DNA of 40,156 nucleotides from Eggerthellaceae bacterium (GCA_017434045.1 JAFRGA010000055.1:1-40156), one strand, 5' to 3'; counted from the first letter of the stretch, positions 16,765 through 25,685 are shown. Notes: a model not told the origin generated them from the letters alone. Program-made: numbers and translations.

Positions 16765-17231
16765 AGGCTCTCCTCTCTTTTCTAGTTCCTCTCCTTGAAC
16801 GCAGGTGGTTTGAACAGGTACACATTGTGTCAATCGACTTGTGGGCCTTTCGTGTCAATCCCCCTAAAAAAGCACGTCAGGCACAAAAATCGAGCTCCGT
16901 TCCAGCTAGCCGGTCAAGTTGGCGTCCGCCGCTTTTCCCGTCTATCCGTTAGGACCCACCTGCGGCATCCCGAAGCTTTTGACACTTTGTGCAAAATGGC
17001 TAAATACCTTCAGTTTGCCAGTTACTGATTATAGGCATTAGTCAAGGGTTTCACGTGCATAAAACGGTGATTAACCTGGTATTATTTTCTTTTCGTAACG
17101 TAACATCAACCTGTTTACATGACACTTTTACCGATTTTTTTAACTATCCACCATGCTTCAATAACCTAGGAAGCCGAATCGAAGCCCTGTAAACCGCGCA
17201 ACTACCAGTTGATATTCTCTTGCAAATATAA
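16765..17231. promoter_or_regulatory. Upstream region of the hydrogenase operon with a 25-bp-spaced direct repeat
   Basis: No gene is seen in this AT-richer stretch. GTGTCAATC occurs at 16827-16835 and again at 16852-16860, same orientation, 25 bases apart. Read on the minus strand each is GATTGACAC, containing the -35-like TTGACA. No good -10 box follows at 17 bases. The pair could be an activator site or part of a promoter for hyaA. Confidence 0.4.
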
Positions 17232-17268
17232 TTCAAGCCGACCCTTGCAATAACTGGGTCGGCTTGAA
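17232..17268 (-). terminator. Rho-independent terminator of rpmE
   Basis: A perfect 13-bp stem (TTCAAGCCGACCC, 17232-17244, with 17256-17268) and an 11-base loop. On the minus strand it is followed by the U-rich TTATATTTG. It stands 43 bases after the rpmE stop. Confidence 0.85.
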
Positions 17269-17311
17269 CAGCGCCTTAGTAATTATATATTACTGATGCT
17301 GAAAGGGTGAT

Positions 17312-17779
17312 TTATTCAGCAGCTTCTTCGGCGGCAACTTCTGCGGCGGCAGCTTCGACAGCTTCAGCCTCAGCAGCAGCCTCGGCCTCAGCCTCGGCCT
17401 TGGCAGCGGCAGCAGCTTCCTTCTCGGCCTGAACGGCGGCCTTCTTGGCGAACTCCTCGGCACGCTTTGCCTTCTCGGCAGCCTTTGCCTCACGGGCGGC
17501 CTTGCGCTTCTCCTCGGCAGCGGCCACCTCGGCGGCACGCTTGGCCTTGCGCTCGGCTTCGCGGGCGGCAACGAGCTCGGTGGCAGAACCGAATTTGTCG
17601 CTGAAGCGCTGTACGCGTCCGCCGGTGTCGACGAACTTCTGTTGTCCAGTGTAGAACGGATGGCAGGCGTTGCAGATCTCGATGCGGATCTCCTTCTTGG
17701 TGGAGCGCGTCTGGAAGGTGTTTCCGCAGCTGCAAGTTACCGTGCAGTCCACGTAATCCGGATGGATTCCTTTCTTCAT
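17312..17779 (-). CDS. rpmE: Ribosomal protein L31 with long Ala/Glu/Lys tail
   Basis: Residues 1-70 are a zinc-type (C+) L31: [19 protein letters not shown] with CSC at 16-18 and CNAC at 36-39, followed by [21 protein letters not shown]31 is a large-subunit protein at the inter-subunit bridge. Normal L31 has about 70 residues; this one has 155. The extra 80 residues are a low-complexity Ala/Glu/Lys stretch that becomes Ala/Glu only, probably one long charged helix. The Shine-Dalgarno GAGGAGAAAAGAA precedes ATG. It is monocistronic with its own terminator. Confidence 0.96.
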   Translation of the reverse strand: MKKGIHPDYVDCTVTCSCGNTFQTRSTKKEIRIEICNACHPFYTGQQKFVDTGGRVQRFSDKFGSATELVAAREAERKAKRAAEVAAAEEKRKAAREAKAAEKAKRAEEFAKKAAVQAEKEAAAAAKAEAEAEAAAEAEAVEAAAAEVAAEEAAE

Positions 17780-17796
17780 TTCTTTTCTCCTCTTCC

Positions 17797-17844
17797 GCCT
17801 TGGTTTCCGACCAAGGCTCGTTTATTGCCCGGCATCCAACCGGG
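17797..17844 (-). promoter_or_regulatory. Two small hairpins in the rpmE leader
   Basis: Stem 1 is 17797-17804 with 17810-17817 (GCCTTGGT arms, loop TTCCG), ending about 10 bases before the rpmE Shine-Dalgarno. Stem 2 is 17828-17832 with 17840-17844 (CCCGG arms). Together they could form a leader used for autoregulation; this is inference only. Confidence 0.4.
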
Positions 17845-17990
17845 ACAAGGCAAGCTTTTGCATGATAGCACAACCCCGGGACAAGCCAAGGAGGTCTTAT
17901 CATCTACACAATGTGCTGATTATTGGTTCGGAAGGACTGGGCGCATGATGAAGCTGGAAAACCTTACGCAGGGCTCACGCCAACGCCTGA

Positions 17991-18097
17991 CCGCCCGACC
18001 GAGGGGGTGAGCCGCTTCCGCAGACGGGCAGCGATTCTGCGTGTAGATGAAGCCATTACCACCGGAGGGCTGTAGGCGAACCCCTCCGGGCGGGCGG
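17991..18097 (+). repeat. Structured ~108-bp element, copy 1
   Basis: Outer arms CCGCCCG...GAGGGG and CCCCTC...CGGGCGG pair. Inside them GGTGAGCC faces GGCGAACC across a small internal loop. Then come GCTTC...GAAGC enclosing CGCAGA...TCTGCG, and a conserved string ATTACCACCGGAGGGCTGTA. The same core recurs on the other strand at 25577-25685. It lies between rpmE (divergent side) and the 3' end of the hydrogenase protease. It could be a structured RNA or a large REP-type repeat. The rest of the 362-base gap shows nothing further. Confidence 0.7.
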
Positions 18098-18141
18098 ACC
18101 CAGCACGATAAACGCCCCCGGACGCTTCTTCGCGCCCTGAA

Positions 18142-18672
18142 CTATTTTACGTAAGGCGTGCCGTCCTCTTTGTTGATGAGGGGCTTGCCCAGGCGGGCCA
18201 GCTCGGCGGCAAGCGTTTCCACGAGTAGCGGCAGGGCGGCGCGAACGCGCGGCGTCAAGTCTTCTGTCAACAACTCAGGCTCGGTGTTTTCGACCTGCAT
18301 TCCCAGGCAGATGCCCTCGGATTCGTAACCGAGCAGCAAAGCTGCATCGAAGAGGTCGACGAGCCGCAAATCGTGCAGCGACATGGCTGCACCTTGGGCC
18401 CGCGCCAGCTCCTGTGGGGTGCCGCGGAGCACCGTGCCGGGTTCCTCGCCCGAATACTCCATCGCATCGACCGTGATCACGACATCGCACGTATCGATGT
18501 AGGTGATCATGTCCATCGTGAGGACGCCCAAGTCGAACAACTCGACACCGTCTGGAATATCGAAACGCTTGAGCACTTCGTCATACACCGCCGGCCCCAC
18601 CCCATCGTCGAGATGCAGCCTATTGCCGACGCAAAACACCGCTATCCGTTTCGCGCTTTCTTCCTGACCCAT
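18142..18672 (-). CDS. Hydrogenase maturation protease (HyaD/HybD family)
   Basis: A 176-residue nickel-dependent endopeptidase that trims the C-terminal tail of the hydrogenase large subunit. Signatures: VFCVGNRLHLDDGVGP near the N-terminus with the metal-binding Asp, the second metal ligand in VITVDAMEYSG, and a HDLRLVDL segment. The ATG at 18672 (AAGGATG upstream) puts it 23 bases after thyX; a frame starting at 18711 would overlap thyX. It is separated from its likely substrate gene (13708-15420) by rpmE and about 1.4 kb, rather than sitting in the hya operon as in enterobacteria. Confidence 0.88.
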   Translation of the reverse strand: MGQEESAKRIAVFCVGNRLHLDDGVGPAVYDEVLKRFDIPDGVELFDLGVLTMDMITYIDTCDVVITVDAMEYSGEEPGTVLRGTPQELARAQGAAMSLHDLRLVDLFDAALLLGYESEGICLGMQVENTEPELLTEDLTPRVRAALPLLVETLAAELARLGKPLINKEDGTPYVK

Positions 18673-18694
18673 ATGGCAACACATCCTTGGAGTT

Positions 18695-19375
18695 TTACGA
18701 ACGGGTGACACGCTCGTAGGGAGTCCCGCACGTCATCTTCCCCTCGGGGCAGGCGCCGCGCACGCACCCGGGACCTGCATCGGCGAAAATGAACGGCGCC
18801 GTGGGACGCACGAGCTCCAGCATCTTCCAGGCAAGGTCGCGGATTTCCCATTGGGCACGGTTACAGCACCGCAGGCTGAAGAAGTGGAGGAGCTCCCTGA
18901 TGTTCATGGTCACGACGATCTTCGTCTCGGCGGCGTTCGGCAGGATGTAGCGCGCGTCCTCGGCAGGCACGCCCATCTCCAAAAATGCCTTGTACGCATC
19001 GACCGTGCGCTCGATCATCTCGTCGAACAGACGATTTGCCTCCTCGCTCTCGGCGATGGAGGCAGGCTTAATGGTTTCCAGGCCATCCGAGAAAGCCACA
19101 TACCGCTGGCTCTGCTGGTTGAAGCTTGCCAACCGATGGCGGACGAGCTGGTGCGTGAGCGCGCGGGATACGCCGTCAATCGCGAACGTGTAGCTCGCAT
19201 GTTCGAGGGTAGACAGGTGGCCTCCTGCCAAAATGGTGGTCAAAACCTTGCGAATCCGCTCTTCGGAAAGCGATTCCATCAACTCGGACGCTCCGACGGG
19301 GGCATAGCAGAGACGTGCTGCCGTGGCAACAGCGAGTTCGGGTTCGGGCGTGTGGTACAGAAGCTCGACTTGCAT
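18695..19375 (-). CDS. thyX: FAD-dependent thymidylate synthase
   Basis: ThyX makes dTMP from dUMP with FAD, NADPH and methylene-tetrahydrofolate. The diagnostic ThyX motif RHRLASFNQQSQR sits at 79-91, and LEHASYTFAIDGVSRA precedes it. The 226-residue length is normal. The start at 19375 is set by AAGGAGG five bases upstream rather than the longer frame to 19450. The C-terminus carries an extra cysteine cluster (GCVRGACPEGKMTCG) sometimes seen in the family. The product would feed Tmk (2317-3051). Confidence 0.96.
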   Translation of the reverse strand: MQVELLYHTPEPELAVATAARLCYAPVGASELMESLSEERIRKVLTTILAGGHLSTLEHASYTFAIDGVSRALTHQLVRHRLASFNQQSQRYVAFSDGLETIKPASIAESEEANRLFDEMIERTVDAYKAFLEMGVPAEDARYILPNAAETKIVVTMNIRELLHFFSLRCCNRAQWEIRDLAWKMLELVRPTAPFIFADAGPGCVRGACPEGKMTCGTPYERVTRS

Positions 19376-19614
19376 GGGAACCTCCTTGTGCGGGCGCGTT
19401 CGACGCGCCGTCATTGCGGTAAACGTGATTTCCTCGAATCTCGATTGCATACCATCTTAAACCATCCGCAGAATTTAAGGACCTCGAATGCCCTCGAAGC
19501 GGGCAGCGGGCAAGCCTACAGCGGGCAGGCATCGTCCTCCCCTGCCGATTACGCTTCGGCCAACGGGCGGCTTGCGCTACACTTGGGCAGGAACATGAGC
19601 AGGAAAGGAATGCC

Positions 19615-20487
19615 ATGGCAGAGACGTTCACGCCGCTTCTGACAACCACCGACTGGAACGAAGAGTGGAAGCAGCTCCAAGTAGCCCGCAAGCGAGCCGA
19701 CGACGCCGCCTATTGGGATAACAAGGCGAAGACATTTCCCGTCAAGCACGGTTCCCAAGCCGGATACGTTGAGCAGTTCCTGAAGCTGGCGGCTATCCAA
19801 CCCGGTGAGACAGTCCTCGACATGGGCTGCGGTACCGGCGCATTGGCAACCCCGCTCGCCCAAATGGGAAGCCGCGTCATCGCATGCGACTTCTCGCGTG
19901 GAATGCTCGACAAGATGCTGCAGGACCAAGCCGAACTCGGCATTGAGGGCGTCGATGTGCGACAGATGAGCTGGGCAGACGATTGGGAGCAGGCCGGCAT
20001 CGCGCCCAAGAGCGTCGACGTGGCCCTGGCCTCCCGTTCCATAGCCACAGATGACTTGGAGGCAGCGCTCCTGAAACTGGACCGCTCCGCCCGCAGGCGG
20101 GTGTGCATCACCCTGCCCTGCGGACCCTCTCCGCGCGTGGACGAGCGGCTCCTTTCCGCGGTCGGTTTCCAGAAGCAAGCAGGCCGCGATTTCCTCTACG
20201 CCTTCAACATCCTCGCCACCCACGGTCTCAAACCCGAAGTTGCCTATATCAATAGCGTCCGCATGGATTATTTCGAGACATTCGACGAGGCTCTCTTGGG
20301 CCTTTCCGACATCTTGACGCAAGCGCTCGTGGGACTTGCCACCGATGGCGAGCTCGCCGCAATCCCCTCAAGGCTGCACCCCTGGCTCGAGGCAAACCTG
20401 ATACTGGACGAAAACGGCTACCACCTTGCCGAAGATCGGAAGGTCATCTGGGCCTTCCTCGCGTGGACGCCGCAGTATCTGCGTTAG
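19615..20487 (+). CDS. Class I SAM-dependent methyltransferase
   Basis: This 290-residue cytosolic protein has the SAM-binding motif VLDMGCGTGALA at 67-78, followed by an acidic loop (VIACDFSRGMLDKM) and a later LASRSIATDD segment. The substrate is not evident. The RBS CAGGAAAGGAA precedes ATG. It is divergent from thyX (240-base gap) and convergent with the PAP2 gene (37-base gap), so it is probably a single-gene unit. The C-terminal 100 residues (HGLKPEVAYINSVRMDYF...) match no family I can name. It could act on a small molecule or a cofactor precursor. Confidence 0.8.
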   Translation: MAETFTPLLTTTDWNEEWKQLQVARKRADDAAYWDNKAKTFPVKHGSQAGYVEQFLKLAAIQPGETVLDMGCGTGALATPLAQMGSRVIACDFSRGMLDKMLQDQAELGIEGVDVRQMSWADDWEQAGIAPKSVDVALASRSIATDDLEAALLKLDRSARRRVCITLPCGPSPRVDERLLSAVGFQKQAGRDFLYAFNILATHGLKPEVAYINSVRMDYFETFDEALLGLSDILTQALVGLATDGELAAIPSRLHPWLEANLILDENGYHLAEDRKVIWAFLAWTPQYLR

Positions 20488-20524
20488 TGACTTTAGATTC
20501 GGGAGACGAACCGGGCGCTCATCG

Positions 20525-21028
20525 CTAAGACGGGATGATCACGAAGCCGATGATGCCGCACGCCAAGGCAATACCAGCCCCCATGGCCACGTCACGGGGA
20601 AAATGCACGCCCCCGACGATGCGCGTGAAGGCCACAACCGCCGACGCTGCAAAGGCCACCACTCCCCAGTCGAGGTGAAGCCACGCAAGCGCGCAGGCGA
20701 TGATCACCGCGCTCGCAACATGGCGGCTGGGGTTCGACTTGCCGACCGTGTCCTTGTGGATGATGGGATCTATGTTGTAAATGTCGTAAGGGCGCGGGGC
20801 GTTCCAGCTATTACGCAGGTAGGAGACGAGCGCGAACGTGATTGCCGGCACGACGACCATGCGGATGGCCCGCAACAGGTCGCCTGCGACGACAAGCAAC
20901 ACGATCGAGACAATGTAGACGACTGCGATTATGGCAACGAGGGCCTTGTCCATCACGATGATGGCCTGTTCGGCAAGCTCGTTGCGAAACGACTCCGAAA
21001 TCGCTTTGTACCACTCGGGATAACTCAT
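20525..21028 (-). CDS. PAP2-superfamily membrane phosphatase
   Basis: The 167-residue protein has about four to five hydrophobic helices and the PAP2 phosphatase motifs: NAPRP (motif 1), PSRHVAS (motif 2, with Arg where Gly is common) and RIVGGVHFPRDV (motif 3, R-x5-H-x3-D). Such enzymes dephosphorylate lipid phosphates such as undecaprenyl pyrophosphate or phosphatidic acid. The frame is open to 21262, but the ATG at 21028 fits the family N-terminus. No strong Shine-Dalgarno is seen. Confidence 0.82.
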   Translation of the reverse strand: MSYPEWYKAISESFRNELAEQAIIVMDKALVAIIAVVYIVSIVLLVVAGDLLRAIRMVVVPAITFALVSYLRNSWNAPRPYDIYNIDPIIHKDTVGKSNPSRHVASAVIIACALAWLHLDWGVVAFAASAVVAFTRIVGGVHFPRDVAMGAGIALACGIIGFVIIPS

Positions 21029-21289
21029 GGTGCAATCATACACCAGCGAGATAGGATGGCACATCTTCCGGATCGGGAAATTGATTGCACGAATGTCCCT
21101 TTTGCAAGCCCCGGCTCTATGCGGATGTGCGCTAAACGGAGCTTTGGCGTCTTCCAGCTTTGGCGTTCTCTCTGTAAGCGAACGCCGATATCCCAGAATA
21201 TCAATGGTCGCTGCTCGAGATTTCTCCCACAGGCAACGTATGTCAGGATATGATACGGACAATTATCGGTTACGAGATTCGGGGCAATT

Positions 21290-22561
21290 ATGGGATTGGG
21301 AACGACATGCATCCGCGGCGGCTACAAACCTGAGAACGGTGAGCCAAGGCAAATCCCCATCATCCAATCGACGACTTTCCGCTACGAGACATCCGAGCAC
21401 ATGGGCAAGCTCTTCGACCTCGAGGCTCAGGGTTATTTCTACACTCGCCTCCAAAACCCGACGTGCGACCTGGTAGCCGCCAAGATTGCCGAGCTTGAAG
21501 GCGGAACGGCCGCCATGCTCACGTCAAGCGGGCAAGCTGCGAACTTCTTCGCGGTGTTCAACATCGCCACCGCAGGCGATCACGTCATCGCCTCGAACTC
21601 CATTTACGGAGGAACGTTCAACCTGTTCGCCGTCACGATGGCGAAAATGGGCATCGAGTTCACGTTCGTCAGCCCCGATTGCTCCCCCGACGATCTTGAC
21701 TCCGCATTCAAGCCCAATACGAAGGCCGTGTTCGGGGAGACCATCGCCAACCCGGCCCTGACGGTGCTCGACATCCAGAAATTTGCCGAGGCGGCCCATG
21801 CGCACGGCGTGCCCCTAATCGTGGACAACACCTTCCCCACCCCGATAAACTGCCGTCCGTTCGAATGGGGCGCCGACATCGTGACCCACTCCACCACGAA
21901 GTACCTTGACGGTCATGCAGCCGCGCTCGGCGGGTGCATCGTCGATTCGGGCCGTTTCGACTGGATGGCGCATGCCGAGAAGTTCCCGGGGCTGTGCACG
22001 CCCGACGAAAGCTACCACGGCATCACCTACGCAGAGCGCTTCGGACGCGAAGGGGCCTTCATCACGAAGGCGACAGCTCAGCTCATGCGCGATTTCGGCG
22101 CGATGCCCTCTCCTCAGAACGCCTTCTTGCTCAACCTCGGCCTCGAGAGCCTCCACGTGCGCATGGCACGCCATTGCGAGAACGCCCAGGCCATAGCAGA
22201 GCACCTGAGCTCGCACCCGCAGGTAAGCTGGGTCAGCTACCCCGGGCTTCCAGGGGACAAGTATTACGAGCTGGCCAGCAAGTACATGCCTAACGGCACC
22301 TGCGGTGTCATCAGCTTCGGATGCGATGGCGGACGGGCCGCGGCAGAGAAGTTCATGAAGAACCTCGAGGTCGCCCATATCGCCACACATGTCGCCGACG
22401 CGGCCACGTGCTGCTTGCACCCCGCGTCTTCGACGCATCGCCAGATGAGCGAGGACGAGCTTGCGGCTGCCGGAGTGCCAGCCGACATGATTCGCCTCTC
22501 GGTCGGAATCGAGGATGTAGCCGACCTGATCGCCGATATAGACCAGGCCCTCGACGCCTAA
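21290..22561 (+). CDS. O-acetylhomoserine sulfhydrylase (aminocarboxypropyltransferase)
   Basis: This 423-residue PLP enzyme of the Cys/Met-metabolism family makes homocysteine (or methionine) from O-acetylhomoserine and sulfide (or methanethiol). The PLP lysine is K204 in HSTTKYLDGHA. TRLQNPT near 52, SSGQAA near 79 and the C-terminal HPASSTHRQ and IRLSVGIED segments are typical of MetY. The ATG at 21290 has only a weak GGGG upstream. The 260-base divergent intergenic region before it holds an 11-bp direct repeat (AGCTTTGGCGT near 21140-21165) and a GGCGTTC...GAACGCC hairpin, but no recognisable riboswitch. Confidence 0.92.
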   Translation: MGLGTTCIRGGYKPENGEPRQIPIIQSTTFRYETSEHMGKLFDLEAQGYFYTRLQNPTCDLVAAKIAELEGGTAAMLTSSGQAANFFAVFNIATAGDHVIASNSIYGGTFNLFAVTMAKMGIEFTFVSPDCSPDDLDSAFKPNTKAVFGETIANPALTVLDIQKFAEAAHAHGVPLIVDNTFPTPINCRPFEWGADIVTHSTTKYLDGHAAALGGCIVDSGRFDWMAHAEKFPGLCTPDESYHGITYAERFGREGAFITKATAQLMRDFGAMPSPQNAFLLNLGLESLHVRMARHCENAQAIAEHLSSHPQVSWVSYPGLPGDKYYELASKYMPNGTCGVISFGCDGGRAAAEKFMKNLEVAHIATHVADAATCCLHPASSTHRQMSEDELAAAGVPADMIRLSVGIEDVADLIADIDQALDA

Positions 22562-22601
22562 ACCCGAATCATCTGAAACCGAAGCCCTTTGCCGTGATGC
22601 A

Positions 22602-23783
22602 TCAGCGGTGATGGCGTCCGTGCGAGAAATGATAGTCGGCAATCGCTACTAGCCCAACGGCTGCAAGCAGCAGGTAGCTTCCACTGTAGTCGATGAGCGG
22701 GATGATCGCCCCGATGGCTACAGGACCCAAACCGCTGCCCAAATCCATGCTCATGAAGAACGTGGAGTTTGCCTTCCCCTGTTCGCTCGAGGGGGTGTCA
22801 CGCGCTATGACAGCCTGCACGATCGACTGCGTCGCGCCAATGCCGACACCGAGCAAGGCGGCGGAAAGCAGCAAGATGACGCCGTTGGAAGCGAATGCGA
22901 GTAAAACGAAGCCGAATACGAACAGGATCAAGCAGTAGTAGATGGTCGAGTTTTCGCCACGCCTATCGACGCGCCGCCCGATGGGGGGACGTGAGATGAG
23001 GATGACAATCGCGTACACGACGAAGAAGAAGCTAACAACCTCGTCAAGGCCCCGCACATGGGCGTATGTCGTGACGAACGATATGATGCCGGCATAGCCC
23101 AAGTACACCAGGAACAGCACAGACGCGATGGGCACGACGGAGATTTGGATGAAAGCGCCAATCCCCTTCTCGCGGATCTCCGCCAAGAAATCGACGTGCC
23201 TTGCAGCGCGATTCTGGTTTGGGATGGAGAGCAAGGGCGTGGCGAGCAGGGCGAGCATGGAGACGATTGCAGCGCATATGAACATCGAGCGGTACGTCCC
23301 GAACGTGTTCGTGAGCATGATGGCCACAAACGGCCCGATGCCCGTGGCAAGCGCCTGCATCATCGAGTAATAGCCGATTCCCTCGCCGTAGCGCTCGGGT
23401 GGGAGAACCAGCGCGGCACCTGCTGCAGCTGCGCCGGACATGATGGCGAAACCGAGACCGTGGAAGAAACGTACGCACAGCAACGGCACGAACCCCATCG
23501 GGACCAGGTACAAGAGCATTCCGCAGGCATTGATGGCAGACCCGATGACGACGGAGCGCTTGACGCCCCAAACGTCGATCCTGCGCCCAAAGAACATGCG
23601 GGTGAGCAGGGCGGATATGACATACACGGTTATCCCGAGGCCAGCAGCGGATTCCGCTACGCCGTACGTGTCGATCGAATATTGGGTTATCTTGACGTTG
23701 AGCAGCCAAAACGACATTGCTGAACAGAAGTTCAAGACCATGAGCACGATGAGGCTTCGCGACCAAAGCTTCGGCTGTTCCAC
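22602..23783 (-). CDS. Major facilitator superfamily transporter
   Basis: The protein has about 393 residues and 12 predicted hydrophobic helices. A typical MFS loop occurs twice: FFGRRIDVWGVKRS between helices 2 and 3, and ISRPPIGRRVDRRGENST between helices 8 and 9. The GTG at 23783 is favoured as start because AGGGGGGAAT lies directly upstream; a longer frame from 23855 adds 24 non-hydrophobic residues. Substrate unknown; drug or metabolite export is the commonest role for this architecture. It is convergent with the sulfhydrylase gene (40-base gap), and the DUF2284 gene lies 136 bases upstream in the same direction. Confidence 0.88.
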   Translation of the reverse strand: MEQPKLWSRSLIVLMVLNFCSAMSFWLLNVKITQYSIDTYGVAESAAGLGITVYVISALLTRMFFGRRIDVWGVKRSVVIGSAINACGMLLYLVPMGFVPLLCVRFFHGLGFAIMSGAAAAGAALVLPPERYGEGIGYYSMMQALATGIGPFVAIMLTNTFGTYRSMFICAAIVSMLALLATPLLSIPNQNRAARHVDFLAEIREKGIGAFIQISVVPIASVLFLVYLGYAGIISFVTTYAHVRGLDEVVSFFFVVYAIVILISRPPIGRRVDRRGENSTIYYCLILFVFGFVLLAFASNGVILLLSAALLGVGIGATQSIVQAVIARDTPSSEQGKANSTFFMSMDLGSGLGPVAIGAIIPLIDYSGSYLLLAAVGLVAIADYHFSHGRHHR

Positions 23784-23919
23784 ATTCCCCCCTGCACATT
23801 GCGGTTTTCCAACGTGAGTATTGTGCCACTCAACGAAGCTCGATGGTAGATGCAAGAGCCTTCGAAACGCTCCGATTGGCGCCGGCAGCCGATTATGCTC
23901 TTTTCAGCGGGGCGCCAGC

Positions 23920-24501
23920 CTATTGCAGAACCATGCCGACGAAGCGAATCGTGCCGCTCTCGAAACCGTACTCGATTCCCGCACGTTCGCACAAAGCCGC
24001 GACATCGACTCCATGGGCAGACAACGAGAGCCTCTGCTTTTGCGGATACCTGCATGGCCCATCCGGATACGTGCAAGTCGGGCAGACCCTGCACCCGCCG
24101 GTCGTGAACGCATACACGCCTTCGCCTTCGCCCCTCACGGCATCGGCGAGCTCGTCGAGGCGCCCATTGTGAAGCGTCCGGATCTCTGCCAGGGTTTCAA
24201 CGTCGTTGAAATCGACCCCCTCGCGCACGGTCTGCACCACGACCCCACCCGAGCACGCGGCGATTCGTTCACAGCATTCCTCGAAGCTCCCCGCTCCCGG
24301 AGGGCACGACCAGCAACTCGCGTACTGGGGACATTCTTCGGGATTGCAGTAGTCGCGCAGCTCGCGCTTGCATTCTATGGCTGACGCCTCTATAGGGCCC
24401 GCTAATTCGAATCCCATATCCTCGGCTGTTTTCACGATATCCACAACAAGCCCCCAATCGTTAAAGCCCGATAAACCTTGAGCAGAAGCATCAGCGTCCA
24501 T
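23920..24501 (-). CDS. DUF2284 cysteine-rich metal-binding protein
   Basis: This 193-residue protein carries conserved cysteine groups: ECKRELRDYCNPEEC, CWSCPPG, and a C-terminal GGCRVCPTCTYPDGPCRYP. The last group resembles an iron-sulfur or zinc site and is diagnostic of DUF2284, found mainly in anaerobes. Function unknown. AAGGTGG precedes the ATG. It is divergent from nfo and may share a transcript with the MFS gene that follows. Confidence 0.82.
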   Translation of the reverse strand: MDADASAQGLSGFNDWGLVVDIVKTAEDMGFELAGPIEASAIECKRELRDYCNPEECPQYASCWSCPPGAGSFEECCERIAACSGGVVVQTVREGVDFNDVETLAEIRTLHNGRLDELADAVRGEGEGVYAFTTGGCRVCPTCTYPDGPCRYPQKQRLSLSAHGVDVAALCERAGIEYGFESGTIRFVGMVLQ

Positions 24502-24615
24502 TATGAGCCACCTTGCTCCAAAAATCCCTGAAAGCTGCGATTACCTGACTTCCCTAGATCCAAACAGTGAAATTTGAGAGAGCGCAACGTCTTCGAGCAC
24601 TTACAATGAACGGAC

Positions 24616-24642
24616 GTGCTGAAGGGCCGGTCCCCTCAGCAC
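24616..24642. repeat. Hairpin, REP-like, upstream of nfo
   Basis: The arms GTGCTGAAGGG and CCCCTCAGCAC pair with one mismatch around a CCGGT loop. The GGCCGGTCCCC centre resembles the other GTCCCC hairpins in the window. It lies 47 bases before the nfo start, so it could also affect that transcript. Confidence 0.5.
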
Positions 24643-24688
24643 CTTACAAGGTGCCACCTCGCTCGAACGGATAACGGAGGCTCTGGTC

Positions 24689-25522
24689 ATGCTCAACATC
24701 GGCTGTCATCTGTCAACATCTAAGGGATTTGCCCACATGGGCCGCGAAGCATCCTCGATCGGGGCCAACACGTTCGCGTTCTTCACGCGTAATCCCCGCG
24801 GGGGAAATGCGAAGGCCATCGACCCCGACGACGCCCTTGCGTTGCGCGAACATTTGAAGGCCAACGGTTTCGCACCTCTCGTGGCGCATGCGCCGTACAC
24901 GTTGAACCCTTGCTCGGATAAGCCGCATGCCCGCGAATTCGCGCTCCAGGCCATGGCCGATGACCTCGTTCGAATGGAAACCTTCCCCGGCAATCTCTAC
25001 AACTTCCATCCAGGTAGCCATGTGGGACAGGGCGTGGAGGTGGGAATCGAGCTCATCGCCGAAACCTTGAACGAAGTGCTGACCCCCGACCAGAGCACGA
25101 CGGTCCTGCTGGAGACCATGGCGGGAAAAGGCAGCGAAGTCGGCAGCCGCTTCGAGGAGCTCGCAGCCATCATCGGGCGTGTGGAGCTCTCGGACCACAT
25201 GGGGGTCTGCCTCGACACGTGCCACGTGCACGACGCAGGCTACGACATCGTGAACGACCTCGACGGCGTGCTCGAAGAGTTCGACAGCATCATAGGGCTC
25301 TCGCGCCTGAAGGCCATCCACGTCAACGACAGCAAGAACCCGCTCGGTTCGCACAAGGACCGCCACGAGCGCATCGGCCAGGGCACGCTTGGGCAGGAGG
25401 CCTTTGCGCGTATCGTGCGCCATCCGAAGCTGCGCGACCTGCCCTTCATCCTTGAAACGCCCAACGAGCTCGACGGATACGCCGAGGAGATCCGCCTGCT
25501 TCGGGAGCTTGCCGAAGGGTAG
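24689..25522 (+). CDS. nfo: Endonuclease IV (AP endonuclease)
   Basis: This 277-residue zinc-dependent TIM-barrel enzyme cuts DNA at abasic sites. All the usual metal-binding segments are present: [58 protein letters not shown] and ILETPNE. GGAGG precedes the ATG. It is transcribed alone, divergent from DUF2284, and its 3' end faces a repeat-filled intergenic region. Confidence 0.96.
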   Translation: MLNIGCHLSTSKGFAHMGREASSIGANTFAFFTRNPRGGNAKAIDPDDALALREHLKANGFAPLVAHAPYTLNPCSDKPHAREFALQAMADDLVRMETFPGNLYNFHPGSHVGQGVEVGIELIAETLNEVLTPDQSTTVLLETMAGKGSEVGSRFEELAAIIGRVELSDHMGVCLDTCHVHDAGYDIVNDLDGVLEEFDSIIGLSRLKAIHVNDSKNPLGSHKDRHERIGQGTLGQEAFARIVRHPKLRDLPFILETPNELDGYAEEIRLLRELAEG

Positions 25523-25576
25523 CAACCTGCCGGACCATCCACCCGAAGGGGTGAGCCGCCGCGGGCTGGCCTGATG

Positions 25577-25685
25577 GTCGCCCGGCCGAAGGGGTTCGCC
25601 TACAGCCCTCCGGCGGTAATGGCTTCTCCTGCACGCCGCACCGCTGCCCGCCTTCGGAAGCGGCTCACCCCTTCAGCCGGGCGAC
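25577..25685 (-). repeat. Structured ~108-bp element, copy 2
   Basis: Read on the minus strand this copy has the same core as 17991-18097: GGGGTGAGCCGCTTCCG, GGGCAGCG, GAAGCCATTACC.CCGGAGGG, CTGTAGGCGAACCCC. The 47-base stretch from GCTTCC to CATTACC aligns without gaps. The outer stem here is GTCGCCCGG.TGAAGGGG with its complement: GAAGGGG/CCCCTTC replaces GAGGGG/CCCCTC of copy 1, a compensatory change. A fragment of the 5' end (GAAGGGGTGAGCCGC) lies in the opposite orientation at about 25545-25559. Confidence 0.7.

Noticed and set aside
17991..18097. Riboswitch controlling a neighbouring gene
   Set aside because: In its conserved orientation the next gene is convergent, as is also the case for copy 2, and the core fits no class I know.
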